DNA of 64,000 nucleotides from Bufo bufo (taxonomy: Eukaryota > Chordata > Amphibia > Anura > Bufonidae): positions 62,961,371 to 63,025,370 of the forward strand of contig NC_053393.1 in NCBI RefSeq assembly GCF_905171765.1, written 5' to 3'. The translations under genes were made by a program, and so were the position numbers. Every line of letters begins with the position of its first letter. Position 1 is the first letter of the stretch. The notes under the pieces were generated by a model that saw only the letters and a list, made by a program, of their open reading frames with translations, searched no databases and was not told the DNA's origin. Shown in pieces: positions 44,601 through 54,978 of the stretch.

Positions 44601-44857
44601 TTTTACAACTGAAAGTGAAAGATGTCATTTTTTTGCAAAAAAATCGTTAAATTTCGATTAATAACAAAAAAAGTAAAAATGTCAGCAGCAATGAAATACC
44701 ACCAAATGAAAGCTCTATTAGTGAGAAGAAAATAAGGTAAAATTCATTTGGGTGGTAAGTTGCATGACCGAGCAATAAACGGTGAAAGTAGTGTAGGTCA
44801 GAAGTGTAAAAAGTGGCCTGGTCTTTCAGGGTGTTTAAGCACTGGGGGCTGAGGTGG
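41640..44857. repeat. B-end inverted modules of the A/B element (775 bp period)
   Basis: Landmarks 'cacaagttagtggaa' with 'ccactaacttgtgacaaaaa' recur at about 42665, 43438 and 44213, 773-775 bp apart. Between them lie hairpins centred near 42340, 43085 and 43860, with 'gggtgagagaaatatcttgg' on one side and its complement on the other. Each ~775 bp repeat is made of two inverted halves. The two later repeats are nearly identical. The right end 'gaaagctctattagtgagaa' onward is unique to the terminus. Confidence 0.85.
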
Positions 44858-44861
44858 TTAA

Positions 44862-45519
44862 GGACCCATGACGTACCGGTACGTCATGGCTTTAAAATGC
44901 GATTGCGGAGCCGCGGGGGTTAATCGGTACAGGATGCCATCTGAAATCATTCAGCTAGCATCCTGTCACAACGCCAAGGGGGGTCATGTGACCCCCCCGT
45001 ATCGGCGATCGTAGAAAACCGCTGGTCAATTCAGACCTGCGGTTTGCTGCGTTTCCGGTCCATTCGGGTCTCCGGTGACCCGATGAACCGGAAAAAGACT
45101 ACGATCGGTGGCGTGATTACACACCTCTAATCGCAGTACGAAGATTTGGAGAGGCGGTGCTGGCCATGGTGCTGATGGCCGCTGTCCAGGGTGCTGATTG
45201 GTGCAGGGGAGAGAGGCACGAGATTCAAACTTCCTGCGCTCCTCTCTCCCCTCCTCTTCCTGTTCTGCACGAGCACCCTGCAGCACCGTCCTCACCACGC
45301 TCCTGAGTCCCCCCTAATCAGCATCCATCACCCTCCTGCACCCATCACCCTCCAGGTAGGTTAGGGTTAGTGAGGGAGAGGCACCGTTAGGCAGGGATAG
45401 AAGGGAAAAGTTAGTTAGGAAAAAAAAAATGTATCTAAAACTTATTGTTTTTTTGCTTTGACACCCTAGACCCCTCTGCCACTTGCCCCCCTGGACCACC
45501 AAATAAGCCCACCGGAGCC
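44862..45519. other. piggyBac left subterminal region
   Basis: It continues the sequence interrupted by the A/B element: 'ggacccatgacgtaccggta' repeats the 'catgacgtaccgg' of the outer left end. GC-rich hairpin-like parts follow near 45050-45100. The region before the transposase holds no other gene. Confidence 0.6.
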
Positions 45520-47142
45520 CCCTGCCGATGAACTTAGCTGGTGTCCCCAGTGGACTTTGAGCCCAAGATTCCGGATTTTGTTGGCAATCCAGGAATCCAG
45601 ATTCCCACAGTGGGGTTTACTGAAATTGACTTTTTTTTTTCAGTAGCCCATTTGTGAATCTGATGGTGGAGCAGACAAACCTGTATGCCCAACAGTTCGT
45701 TGCTCAGCACCCGGGCTCATTTTTGGCTAGACCCGGTGGCTGGACGCCGGTCAGTGCAGCCGAGATGAGGACATTTTGGGGCCTCGTGCTGCACATGGGT
45801 CTAGTGCAAAAACCCAGTGTCAGGCAATACTGGAGTGGGGACGTCCTCTACCAGACCCCACTCTACAGTATGGTCATGACACGTCCCCGGTTTGAGGCCA
45901 TCCGGAAATGTCTGCATTATTCAGATAATGCAGCATGTCCCCCCCCCCGAGGTGATCCTGCCCATGACCGTCTGTATAAGATATGGCCGGTCATCGATCA
46001 CTTCGGGGCCAAATTTGAGCAGGTCTACGTACCTGGAAAGGAGGTCGCGGTTGATGAGTCTCTCGTTGCGTTCAAGGGGAGACTCAGTTTCCGCCAATAC
46101 ATTCCCACAAATGCGGGCGAGGTATGGCGTGAAGCTATACAAAATGTGTGAGAGTACCTCAGGGTACACTTACAAATTTTGTGTGTACGAGGGGCGATAT
46201 TCCAGTATTCAACCCCCAGAATGTCCCCCCACTCTGGGTGTTAGCGGGAAACTCGTGTGGGACCTTATGTACCCACTGCTAGATAAGGGTTACCACTTGT
46301 ATGTGGATAACTTTTATACTAGCATTCCCTTGTTCAGATCCCTTGCCGCCAGATCCACGTTCGCTTGTGGGACCGTGTGGAAAAATCAGCGCAGCCTCCC
46401 TGCCCACCCCCTCCAGGTACCTATCCCCAGGGGTGAGACCCGTGCCCTTACTAGTGGAAACTTGTTTCTGGTCAGGTATAAGGGCAAGTGGGATGTCCTT
46501 GTTCCGTCCACAATCCACGGTAACAGCACCACCCCCGTCTCTGTGCGAGGTACCGCGGCAACGGTCCTCAAGCCCGATTGTATCGTCGACTACAATCGGT
46601 ATATGGGAGGAGTTGATCTCTCTGATCAAGTCCTCAAGCCATATAATGCCGTGCGCAAAACCCGGGCATGGTACAAAAAAGTTGCGGTCTACTTGGTACA
46701 GGTTGCCTTGTACAACTCTTTTGTTTTATCCCGAAGCGCTGGCAGCACAGGGACATTCCTCCAATTCTATGAGGCAGTCCTCAAAGACCTGATTTTTTCA
46801 GACCGGGAAAGAGCAGGCCGGAGTACCTTGGGAATTGGAGGCGCCCGGATCGTGCCTGGCCAACATTTTCCAGGTGTGGTCCCCCATAATGGAAAGAAGG
46901 GACGAACCCAAAAAAGATGCAGAGTGTGTCACAAGAGGGGGATACGGAAGGACACCACCACTCAATGTGACACTTGCCCCGATCATCCGGGCCTCTGCGC
47001 TATCGATTGCTTCAGGGAGTATCAGACTTCCATGGAGTACTACATTTTTATAATCCCCAACAGTCCCCTAGAGAACATAAAAAACTATCGCTCTCAGACT
47101 TTGGAGACACGGAAACAATTTTTTTCCCCAAAAAAATATTAG
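45520..47142 (+). pseudogene. piggyBac transposase, frameshifted
   Basis: The DDD catalytic triad is visible: VDESL (Asp codon 46053), YVDNFYTS (Asp codon 46306) and CIVDYNRYMGG (Asp codon 46588). The C-terminal cysteine-rich domain is present (CRVCHKRG, then CDTCPDHPGLC). The reading frame changes near 45545, within a run of ten T near 45630-45640, and near 46110 (an extra base). The N-terminal part is short, and a start upstream of about 45520 was not seen. The transposase would recognise TTAA sites, like those at all the piggyBac and A/B ends here. Three frame changes make this copy inactive. Confidence 0.88.
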
Positions 47143-47150
47143 TTTTAGTG

Positions 47151-47290
47151 CAGGCATCCTCAAACTACGGCCCTCCAGATGTTGTAAAACTATAACTCCC
47201 AGCATGCCCACACAACCTACAGCCATCAGCAGGGCATGGTGGGAATTGTAGTTTTACAACATCTGGAGGGCCACAGTTTGAGGATGCCTG
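47151..47290. mobile_element. 140 bp MITE (CAGGCATCCTC ends)
   Basis: Near-perfect inverted repeats of about 55 bp at each end ('caggcatcctcaaactacgg' and 'gaggatgcctg'), around a 'catggtgggaattgtag' centre. TTAGT precedes the G before the left end and follows the C after the right end, a probable duplication of 5-8 bp with one mismatch. It was inserted just after the transposase stop. It is non-coding. Confidence 0.8.
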
Positions 47291-49322
47291 CTTAGTGTCT
47301 CCAAAGTCTGAGAGCCATACATATTGGGCATTGTCGCGTCCGTAAAAATCGTCTCTATAAAATAACATTTATCCCCCCCCGGATGAACAGCGTTAAAAAA
47401 AAAAACGTGTAAAAAAAGCAATTTTTTGTCACCTAACATCACAAAAAGTGTAATAGTGAGCAATCAAAATGTGATATGCACCCCCAATTAGTGCCAATTA
47501 ACCCGCCATCTCATCCCGCAAAAAATGAGCCCCTACATTAGATAGTCGCCCAACAAAAAAAAATAAACTGTAGCTCCCAGGCTATGGAGATACTAAAATA
47601 ATTTTTGTGAAAAATCTAAATAAATTTTAAAATTTAGACATATTAGGTATCGCGCGTCTGTAAGACTCTGCCCTATAAAAATAACATTTGACCAAACCCC
47701 TCGGATGAACAGCGTTAAAAATATAAAATAAAAACGGTGCCAAAAAATTTCCATTTGAATAATTTTTTTCCAGTAATAAACCAAGGGTTAACAGCCAAAC
47801 AAAACTAAATATTTATTGCCCTAATTCTGTAGTTTGCAGAAACACCCCATATGTGGTCGTAAATGGCTATATAGCCCCACGGCAGGGCATAGAACGAAGG
47901 GAAATCCATATGGTTTCTGGAAGGCAGATTTTGATGGACTGGTTTATTTACACCATGTCCCATTAGAAGCCCCCCCTGATGTAGCCTAGACTAGAAACTC
48001 CAAAAAAGTGACCCCATCTAAGAAACTACACCCCTTAAGGTATTCAAAAGTTACTTTACAAACTATTTTAATCCTTTAGGTGTTCCACAAAACTAAATAG
48101 CGAATGTAGAAACAATTTTAGAATTTACATTTTTTGTTACCTTGCCTGAAAAAAAGTGTAATATAGAGCAACCAAAAATCATATTTACCCTAAAATAGTC
48201 CCAAAACAACAACCACCGTATCCGGTATTTTCCTAGATGGGGTCACTTTTATGGAGTTTCTACTCTAGGGGTGCATCAGGGGGCTTGAAAGGGTACATGG
48301 TGTAAATAAACCAGTCCAGCAAAATCTGCCTTCCAAAAACCATATGGCGTTCCCCTTCTTCTATGTCCTGCCGTTTAGCCAAATAGTAGTTTACGACCAC
48401 ATATGGGGTGTTTCTGCAAACTACAGAATCAGGGCAACCCATTTTGAGTTTTGTTTGGCTGTTAACCCATTTTTTCCAGTAATAAAGTAAGGGTTAAAAT
48501 GGAAAATTTTCCAAAAAATAGAAATTCCAAAATTGTTTCTCCGTCTGCCGTTAACTCTTGTGGAACACATAAAGGGTTAACAAAGTTTTTAAAACCCAGT
48601 TTTGAATACCTTGAGGGGTGTACTTTCTTAGATGGAGTCACGTTTTTGGAATTTCTATTCTAGGGGTGCAAGGGGGGGCTTGAAATGGGACATGGTATAA
48701 ACAAATCCAGTCCTGCAAAATCTGCCTTCCAAAACCCATATGGCGTTCCCCTCTTTCTATGTGCTCCCGTTTGGCCAAATAGTAGTTTAGGACCACATAT
48801 GGGGTGTTTTTGCAAACTACAGAATCAGGGCAACCCATATTGAGTTTTGTTTGGCAGTTAACCCTTGTTTTTTTCCTGGAAAAAATTTATTATATTGGAA
48901 AATTTTAAAAAAATTCTTAAATTTTATGTCCATTTGCCATGAAGTCTTGTGGAAGACCTAAAGGGTTAACAAAGTTTGTAAAAATAGTTTTGAATACCTT
49001 GAGGGGTGTAGTTTCTAGAATGGGGTCATTTTTGGATGGTTTCTATTATGTAAGCCTCACAAAGTGACTTCAAACCTGAACTGGTCCATAGAAAGTGGGA
49101 TTTGGAAATTTCTGAAAAATTTTAAAATTTGCTTCTAAACTTCAAAGCTACGTAACATCCCCAAAAAATAAAATATAATTCCCAAAATGATACAAACATG
49201 AAGTAGACATATGGGGAATGTAAAGTCATCACAATTTTTGGGGGTATTACTATGTATTACAGAAGTAGAGAAACTGAAACTTTGAAATTTTCAAATTTTG
49301 TAAATTTGGTATTTTTTTATGC
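47291..49322. repeat. piggyBac 3' tail with inverted and direct modules
   Basis: The stretch is shared in reverse orientation with 15.8-17.9 kb. A ~190 bp module ('ccccatatgtggtcgtaaat', 'ggaaggcagattttgatgga') occurs once at 47815-48005 and twice in reverse at 48245-48450 and 48640-48845. It contains no gene. Confidence 0.75.
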
Positions 49323-49330
49323 AAAAAAAT

Positions 49331-51011
49331 CAGGGTGGGTTTGATTTAAATCAAAATGATTTAAATCGCGATTTAAATCACGATTTAAATCACTAGTCAG
49401 TAAGGCTTGATTTAAATCATAGTTTTCTACATAAAGACTAATTCTTGCTGGTATAACTTATAATATGCAAGTAGATGAAGATTTAAAAACTTTTCATATT
49501 AGTTTGATTAGGTTGATTCTGCATTCATAGGTTTGTAGAAGTTAGGATTAAGGTATTTTTCTCAACACTGTTCATGTTATAACATTTTTGCTGTGACGAA
49601 GAGGCATGTGATCTCTGCTGAGTCAAATTCAGTTTTGAGAACTGCAAAAGTAAACCAAGCATCTGTGATAATATCTTGTAGGCAGAGAAACTGCCCAATA
49701 ATCTTACAAAAACCTCTGGAAGAGCATGACATTGTGAAGGGATTAATGGAATTTATTTACCAAAAAAATTACACATATACAGTAGAAACATAGAAACATA
49801 GAATGTGTCGGCAGATAAGAACCATTCGGCCCATCTAGTCTGCCCAATATACTGAATACTATGGCCCTATCTTATATGAAGGATGGCCTTATGCCTATCC
49901 TATGCATGCTTAAACTCCTTCACTGTATTTGCAGCTACCACCTCTGCAGGAAGGCTATTCCATGCATCCACTACTCTCTCAGTAAAGTAATACTTCCTGA
50001 TATTACTTTTAAACCTTTGCCCCTCTAATTTAAGCAGTTTTTCTTCTTTTAAATATTCTCTCCTCTTTTACCTTGTTGATTTCCTTTATGTATATAAAAG
50101 TTTCTATCATATCCCCTCTGTCTCGCCTTTTTTCCAAGCTATACATGTTAAGGTCCTTTAATCTTTCCTGGTAAGTTTTGTCCTGCAATCCATGTACTAG
50201 TTTAGTAGCTCTTCTCTGAACTCTCTCCAAAGTATCAATATCCTTCTGGAGATATGGTCTCCAGTACTGCGCACAATATTCCAAATGAGGTCTCACTAGT
50301 GCTTTGTAGAGCGGCATGAGCACCTCCCTCTTTCTACTAGTAATGCCTCTCCCTATACACCCAAGCATTCTGCTAGCATTTCCTGCTGCTCTATGACGTT
50401 GTCTGCCTACCTTTAAGTCTTCTGAAATAATGACCCCTAAATCCCTTTCCTCAGATACTGAGGTTAGGACTGTATCACTGATTTTATATTCTGCTCTTGG
50501 GTTTTTACGCCCCAGGTGCATTATCTTGCACTTATCAACATTAAATTTTAGTTGCCAGATTTTTGACCATTCCTCTAGTTTTCCTAAATCCTTTTCCATT
50601 TGGTGTATCCCTCCAGGAACATCAACCCTGTTACAAATCTTTGTGTCATCAGAAAAAAGACACACCTTACCATCGAGGCCTTCTGCAATATATATTAAAC
50701 AATATGGGTCCCAGAACAGATCCCTGAGGTACCCCACTGGTAAAAAGACCATGGTCTGAATATACTCCATTGACTACAACCCTCTGTTGTCTGTCCCTCA
50801 GCCACTGCCTAATCCATTCAACAATATGGGAGTCTACATACAGCCTTATTCTACATAATTAAAAAAGTAATCTTTATTTCATGATGGAATAACCTTTGGA
50901 TGGTAATATATTTTCCTCAAAAAGCATTTTATAAAAAAAAAAGCCGATTTAAATAAAAAAAATCAGATTTTTTAGATTTTTTTAAAAAAACATTGATTTT
51001 TATCCACCCTG
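49331..51011. mobile_element. hAT-type non-autonomous element (CAGGGTGG ends)
   Basis: It starts CAGGGTGGGTTTGATTTAAA and ends TTTTTATCCACCCTG. AAAAAAAT flanks it on both sides (49323-49330 and 51012-51019), although that duplication is low-complexity. The left edge is rich in 'gatttaaatc' palindromes. It has no transposase. A LINE fragment sits inside. Confidence 0.75.
49785..50850 (-). pseudogene. LINE reverse transcriptase fragment (jockey/CR1/L2-like)
   Basis: On the minus strand, a 5'-truncated reading begins near 50830 with WLRDRQQRVVVNG and SGVPQGSVLGP. It then has FSDDTKICN, the catalytic YADD-type box with a changed first residue. The WQLKFNVDKCKIMH motif and the C-terminal VRPHLEYCAQYW and RRATKLVHGL motifs follow. 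A frame change lies near 50690. The 3' end on this strand is an 'acatagaaacatag' repeat near 49790, typical of such LINE tails. The endonuclease part is absent. The exact clade is uncertain. Confidence 0.75.
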
Positions 51012-51196
51012 AAAAAAATTTACTTTTTTGACCCAATTTTAGCAGTGTCATGAAGTACAATATGTGACGAAAAAACAATCTCAGAACGGCCTGGGTAAGT
51101 CAAAGCGTTTTAAAGTTATCAGCACTTAAAGTGACACTGGTCAGATTTGCAAAAAAGTCCTTAAGGTGAAATAGGGCTGAGTCATTAAGGGGTTAA

Positions 51197-51381
51197 ACAC
51201 TTTCACGACATATAACTGCAGAAGTGAACTGAGAATATATTTTTCTTTTTGTACTGAATTAGGCCACTAAATGCTTTCACCACATATAACTGCAACAGTG
51301 AACTGCGTATATATTTTTCTTTTTGTAATGAAATACAACATTAAACGCTTTCACCACATATAGCTGCAGAAGTGAACTGCG

Positions 51382-51427
<46 letters not shown>

Positions 51428-52210
51428 TTTTTTTTTTATTGAAATACGCCACTAAACACTTTTACCACATATAACTATAGAACTGAATTGAGAATATATA
51501 TTTTTCTTCTTGTACTGAAATACGCCACTAAACGCTTTCAAAACATATAACTGCAGAAGTGAACTGCTTATATATTTTTCTTTTTGTAATGAAATACGCC
51601 ACTAAACGCTTTCACCACATATAACTGAAGAAGTGAACTGCGTATATATTTTTATTTTTGTACTGAAATACACCACTAAACGCTTACACCACCTATACAG
51701 TAACTGCAGAAGTTAACTGCGTATATATGTTTCTTTTTGTAATAAAATATGCCACTAAATGCTTTCACCACATAACTGCAGAAGTGAACTGTGTATATAT
51801 TTTTCTTTTTTTACTGAAATACGTCACTAAACGAATTCACCATATATAGCTGCAGAACTGAACTGAGAATATATTTTTCTTCTTGTACTGAAATACGCCA
51901 CTAAACACTTTCACCACATGTAACAGCAGAAGTGAATTGCGTATATATTATTCTTTTGTACTGAAATAGGCCACTAAACGTTTTTATTGCAAATAACTGC
52001 AACATTGAACTGCGTATATATTTTTTCTTCTTGTAATGAAATACGCCACTAATCGCTTTCACCACATATAACTGCAGAAGTGAACTGCGCATATATTTTT
52101 CTTTTTGTAATGAAATACGCCACTAAACGCTTTCACCACATATAGCTGCAGAAGTGAACTGCGTATTTATTTTTATTTTTGTACTGAAATAGGCCACTAA
52201 AGGCTTTTCA
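51197..52210. repeat. 74 bp tandem array, right segment
   Basis: About 13 units of the same repeat as at 30575-30845, starting directly after TTAA. One unit holds a TA microsatellite near 51385-51425. Short minus-strand frames in it are artefacts. Confidence 0.88.
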
Positions 52211-52485
52211 ACATAGCACTTGCACCCCAAGAACAAATTGCTGGAATGACAGAGCTGTCTAATGGCTATTTGGATCCCCAAATAATCTTTACCTGCACTT
52301 TTTCACAATGAGGTTTTTCCTATCATTGTCCCTAGCGCCTTCTGACATCTCTCCCTGCACTAAGATGCTGTGGAATGATTCCTGCCTATCCTTTCCCTGC
52401 ACTTATAAATAGTTTTTTCAGGTTTTTTTTGACAATGAGGTTTTTCCTATTGCTGTCCCTAGCGCCTTCTCACGTCTGTCACATG
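52211..52485. other. Presumed hAT-2 5' terminal region
   Basis: After the array come two 'acaatgaggtttttcctat' blocks (about 52306 and 52434), each followed by 'gtccctagcgccttct'. They look like subterminal repeats. No terminal inverted repeat could be fixed. Confidence 0.4.
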
Positions 52486-52580
52486 TGTCACATGATCTGT
52501 CATTACATATACACACCTTTTTTGAAAGGCCCCAGAGGCTGCAACACCTAAGCAAGTGGCATCACTAACCAAACACTGCC

Positions 52581-54316
52581 ATGAAGACCAAGGAACTCTC
52601 CAGACAAGTAAGGGACAAGGTTGTTGAGAAGTACAAGTCAGGGTTAGGTTATAAAAAAATATCCAAATCTTTGATGATCCCCAGGGGCACCATCAAATCT
52701 ATCATAACCAAATGGAAAGAACATGGCACAAAAGCAACCCTGCCAATAGACCGTTGCCCACCAAAACTCACGGACCGGGCAAGGAGGGCATTAATCAGAG
52801 AGGCAGCACAGAGACCTAAGGTAAACCTGGAGGAGCTGCAGATTTCCACAGCAGAGACTGGAGTATCTGTACATAGGACGACAATAAACCGTACTTAACG
52901 GCCTTTGGTGTGCACTGTGACACTTATGCCACGCTTGCTGTTGCCCGTGGCAATGTGTTGCTGTTTCAGCATGCGGGGGCAGTGTCACAGCCTTTGTGGT
53001 GTGTGCCGTGACATGGTTGCCTTGCATGTTGTTGCCTGCGGCAACGTGTAGCTTTTTATGCTGGTGTGTGCACTTCCCCTTTGAGTTGTTTCCTCCTCTC
53101 TCTTGTGCTGGTGGGGTTAACCACCTTGTTGGGCATCGTCACTAGGTGCTTCATCTTACCTGTGGCTAGAGGCCAAGATTCAGTGGTACTCCAGCCATGG
53201 TGTGTGTTGGAGTTATGCTCCCGGTCTTCATGTTACATCTCCCAGAGTGAGGGCCTCCTAGTGGGACATCGAGGTCTCCAGCGATGTCTTCTCTCCCTTA
53301 CATGTGTTGTATGTTTGGTGTGGGGTTATGATTTGGTGTATTGTAATGTCTAGCTTGGTGTTCCTTGTCTGGTATGTTTGGAATAGCCACAGAAAGGAGC
53401 ATAGCTTCCAGCCCAGAGCAAGGCTAGAGCACAACTACCCTCCATGCAACAAGCCTAGGCTAAATAGCTCCAAGAGACCACACCCTGATCCACACCTAGT
53501 CAGGAAATTAACCCCACACTCACCAAACAGCAGAAAGAATCACCTAAGGGGAAGTGCACGTGCAAACCGAAAACTACTCATTGCCCCTGGCAACCAGTCT
53601 GCACGGCAACTGCGTCATGGTTAAACAATGCGACCGTGACATGTACGCTCCATAGAGTTAGGCTTTATGGCAGAGTGGCCAGAAGAAAGCCATTTCTTTC
53701 AGCTAAAAACAAAAAGGCACGTTGTGAGTTTGCGAAAAGGCATGTGGGAGACTCCCGAAATATATGGAGAAAGGTGCTCTGGTCTAATGAGACTAAAATT
53801 TAACTTTTCGGCCATCAAAGAAAATGCTAAGTCTGGCACAAACCGAACACATCACATTACCCAAAGAACACCATGTTTTTCAGCAGCCAGGACTGGGAAA
53901 CTGGTCAGAGTTGAGGCAAAGATGGATGGTGGTAAATACAGGGATATTCTTGAGCAAAACCTGTACCACTCTACCACTCTGTGCGTGATTTGAGGCTAGG
54001 ATGGAGGTTCACCTTCCAGCAGGACAATGACCCCAAACACACTGCTAAAGCAACACTTGAGTGGTTTAAGGGGAAACATGTAAATGTGTAGGAATGGCCT
54101 AGTCAAAACCCAGATCTCAATCCAATAGAAAGTCTGTGGTCAGACTTAAAGATTGCTGTTCACAAGTGCAAACCATCCAACTTGAAGGAGCTGGAGCAGT
54201 TTTGCAAGGAGGAATAGGCAAAAATCCCAGTGGTACGATGTGGCAAGCTCATAGAGACTTATCCAAAGCGACTTGGAGCTGTGATTGCCGCAAAAGGAGG
54301 CTCTACAAAGTATTGA
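52581..54316 (+). pseudogene. Tc1-A transposase, split and mutated
   Basis: The first 105 codons (MKTKELSRQVRDKVVEKYKS) give the two helix-turn-helix DNA-binding domains, with IPRGTIKSIITKW and TGVSVHRTT. The frame is interrupted by the insert at 52895. It resumes at 53647. The first catalytic Asp is changed to Asn (WSNETK, codon 53785). A glycine-rich stretch expected before FSAA is missing near 53875. The second Asp ([11 protein letters not shown]) and the Glu (NPIESLW) are readable further on. Several stops occur, one at the codon for Leu near 54090. The end is ...STKY with TGA at 54314. Confidence 0.85.
52895..53642. mobile_element. 748 bp insert in Tc1-A, flanked by GTAC
   Basis: GTAC precedes (52891-52894) and follows (53643-53646) the insert, and the Tc1 reading continues across. 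The insert starts 'ttaacggcc' and ends 'ccgtgacat'. It holds two related blocks ('ctttggtgtgcactgtgaca' and 'ctttgtggtgtgtgccgtga', about 90 bp apart). A solo LTR is possible, but its ends are not a clean TG...CA. It has no coding. Confidence 0.55.
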
Positions 54317-54516
54317 CTTTAGGGGGGTGAATAGTTATGCACATTAACTTTTTCTGTTATTTTGTCCTATTATAAAAAAAAAACATCTTCAAAATTGTGG
54401 ACATGTTCTGTAAATTAAAGTATGCAAATCCTCAAACAATCCATGTTAATTCCAAGTTGTGAGGCACCAAAATATGAAAAAAGTCAAGGGGGTGAATAAT
54501 TTTGCAAGGCACTGTA

Positions 54517-54779
54517 CATTGAATTAAATATTCATACCATGCCGCTGTAGTGATTTTAATACAAATGTCCATTTCAATTCTTCTTTCCTTAAAATTTTCT
54601 ACCTATCGCCTCCTTCTTTTAATCTTCCCACTGAATCAATCACTCTAAATCTGATTTGATTAATTGAATGTCCAGCTTCAATAAAGTGTTTGGCCACAGG
54701 TTTATCCATCATGTTCTTCCTAGTGGTACTTCTATGTTTATTCCTTCTCTTTCTGACCTCTGTAGTCATCTCCCCTATA
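54517..54779 (-). pseudogene. PLE-2 GIY-YIG domain, C-terminal part
   Basis: The minus strand reads GEMTTEVRKRRNKHRSTTR, then KPVAKHFIEAGHS, then EELKWTFVLKSLQRHGMN, the second half of a GIY-YIG endonuclease of a Penelope-like element, with one stop after EGGDR. It directly continues the fragment at 57652-57763 once the Tc1-B element is removed. Confidence 0.8.
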
Positions 54780-54978
54780 TACAGTGGATATAAAAAGTCT
54801 ACACACCCCTGTTAAAATGTCAGGTTTCTGTGATGTAAAAAAATGAGACAAAGATAAATCATTTCAGATTTATAAACTGTACCACTCAATAGAAAAACTA
54901 ACGGAAATCTTTTAGGTAGAGGGAAGAAAAAATATAAAAATAAAATAATATGGTTGTATAAGTGTGCACACCCTTAAA

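Larger units (their letters stand above)
30896..44857 (+). mobile_element. A/B-family element, copy 1 (holds the Gypsy element)
   Basis: The left (A) end is CCACCTCCGG and the right (B) end is GGCTGAGGTGG. TTAA flanks both (30892-30895 and 44858-44861). The outer sequence 'gagtcc' TTAA 'ggaccc' is continuous across the site. Without the Gypsy insert the element is about 5.0 kb. It has no transposase. A hairpin-rich A end is followed by a 191 bp array and then B-end inverted modules. Copy 2 is at 57768-62800 in reverse orientation, with the same two ends. I infer mobilisation by a piggyBac transposase from the TTAA sites. Confidence 0.85.
30850..51192 (+). mobile_element. piggyBac element, interrupted (host of the nest)
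   Basis: It starts CCCCTTAGGG after TTAA (30846-30849) and ends AAGGGG before TTAA (51193-51196). The same 74 bp array lies on both sides and joins in register if the element and one TTAA are removed. It contains a piggyBac transposase pseudogene (45.5-47.1 kb) and a long non-coding 3' tail. Another TTAA-flanked element is inserted 46 bp inside its left end, and a hAT-type element is inserted in its tail. Relatives lie at 206-1852 and 15826-18825. Confidence 0.85.
52486..54514 (+). mobile_element. Tc1-A, decayed Tc1/mariner element
   Basis: The right end is 'ttgcaaggcactg' followed by TA (54515-54516), a Tc1-type terminus. The left end is missing against the hAT-2 flank. It contains a transposase pseudogene and a 748 bp insert. 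Confidence 0.8.

Noticed and set aside
51380..51430. TA microsatellite
   Set aside because: A local expansion inside one unit of the 74 bp array, not a separate element of note.
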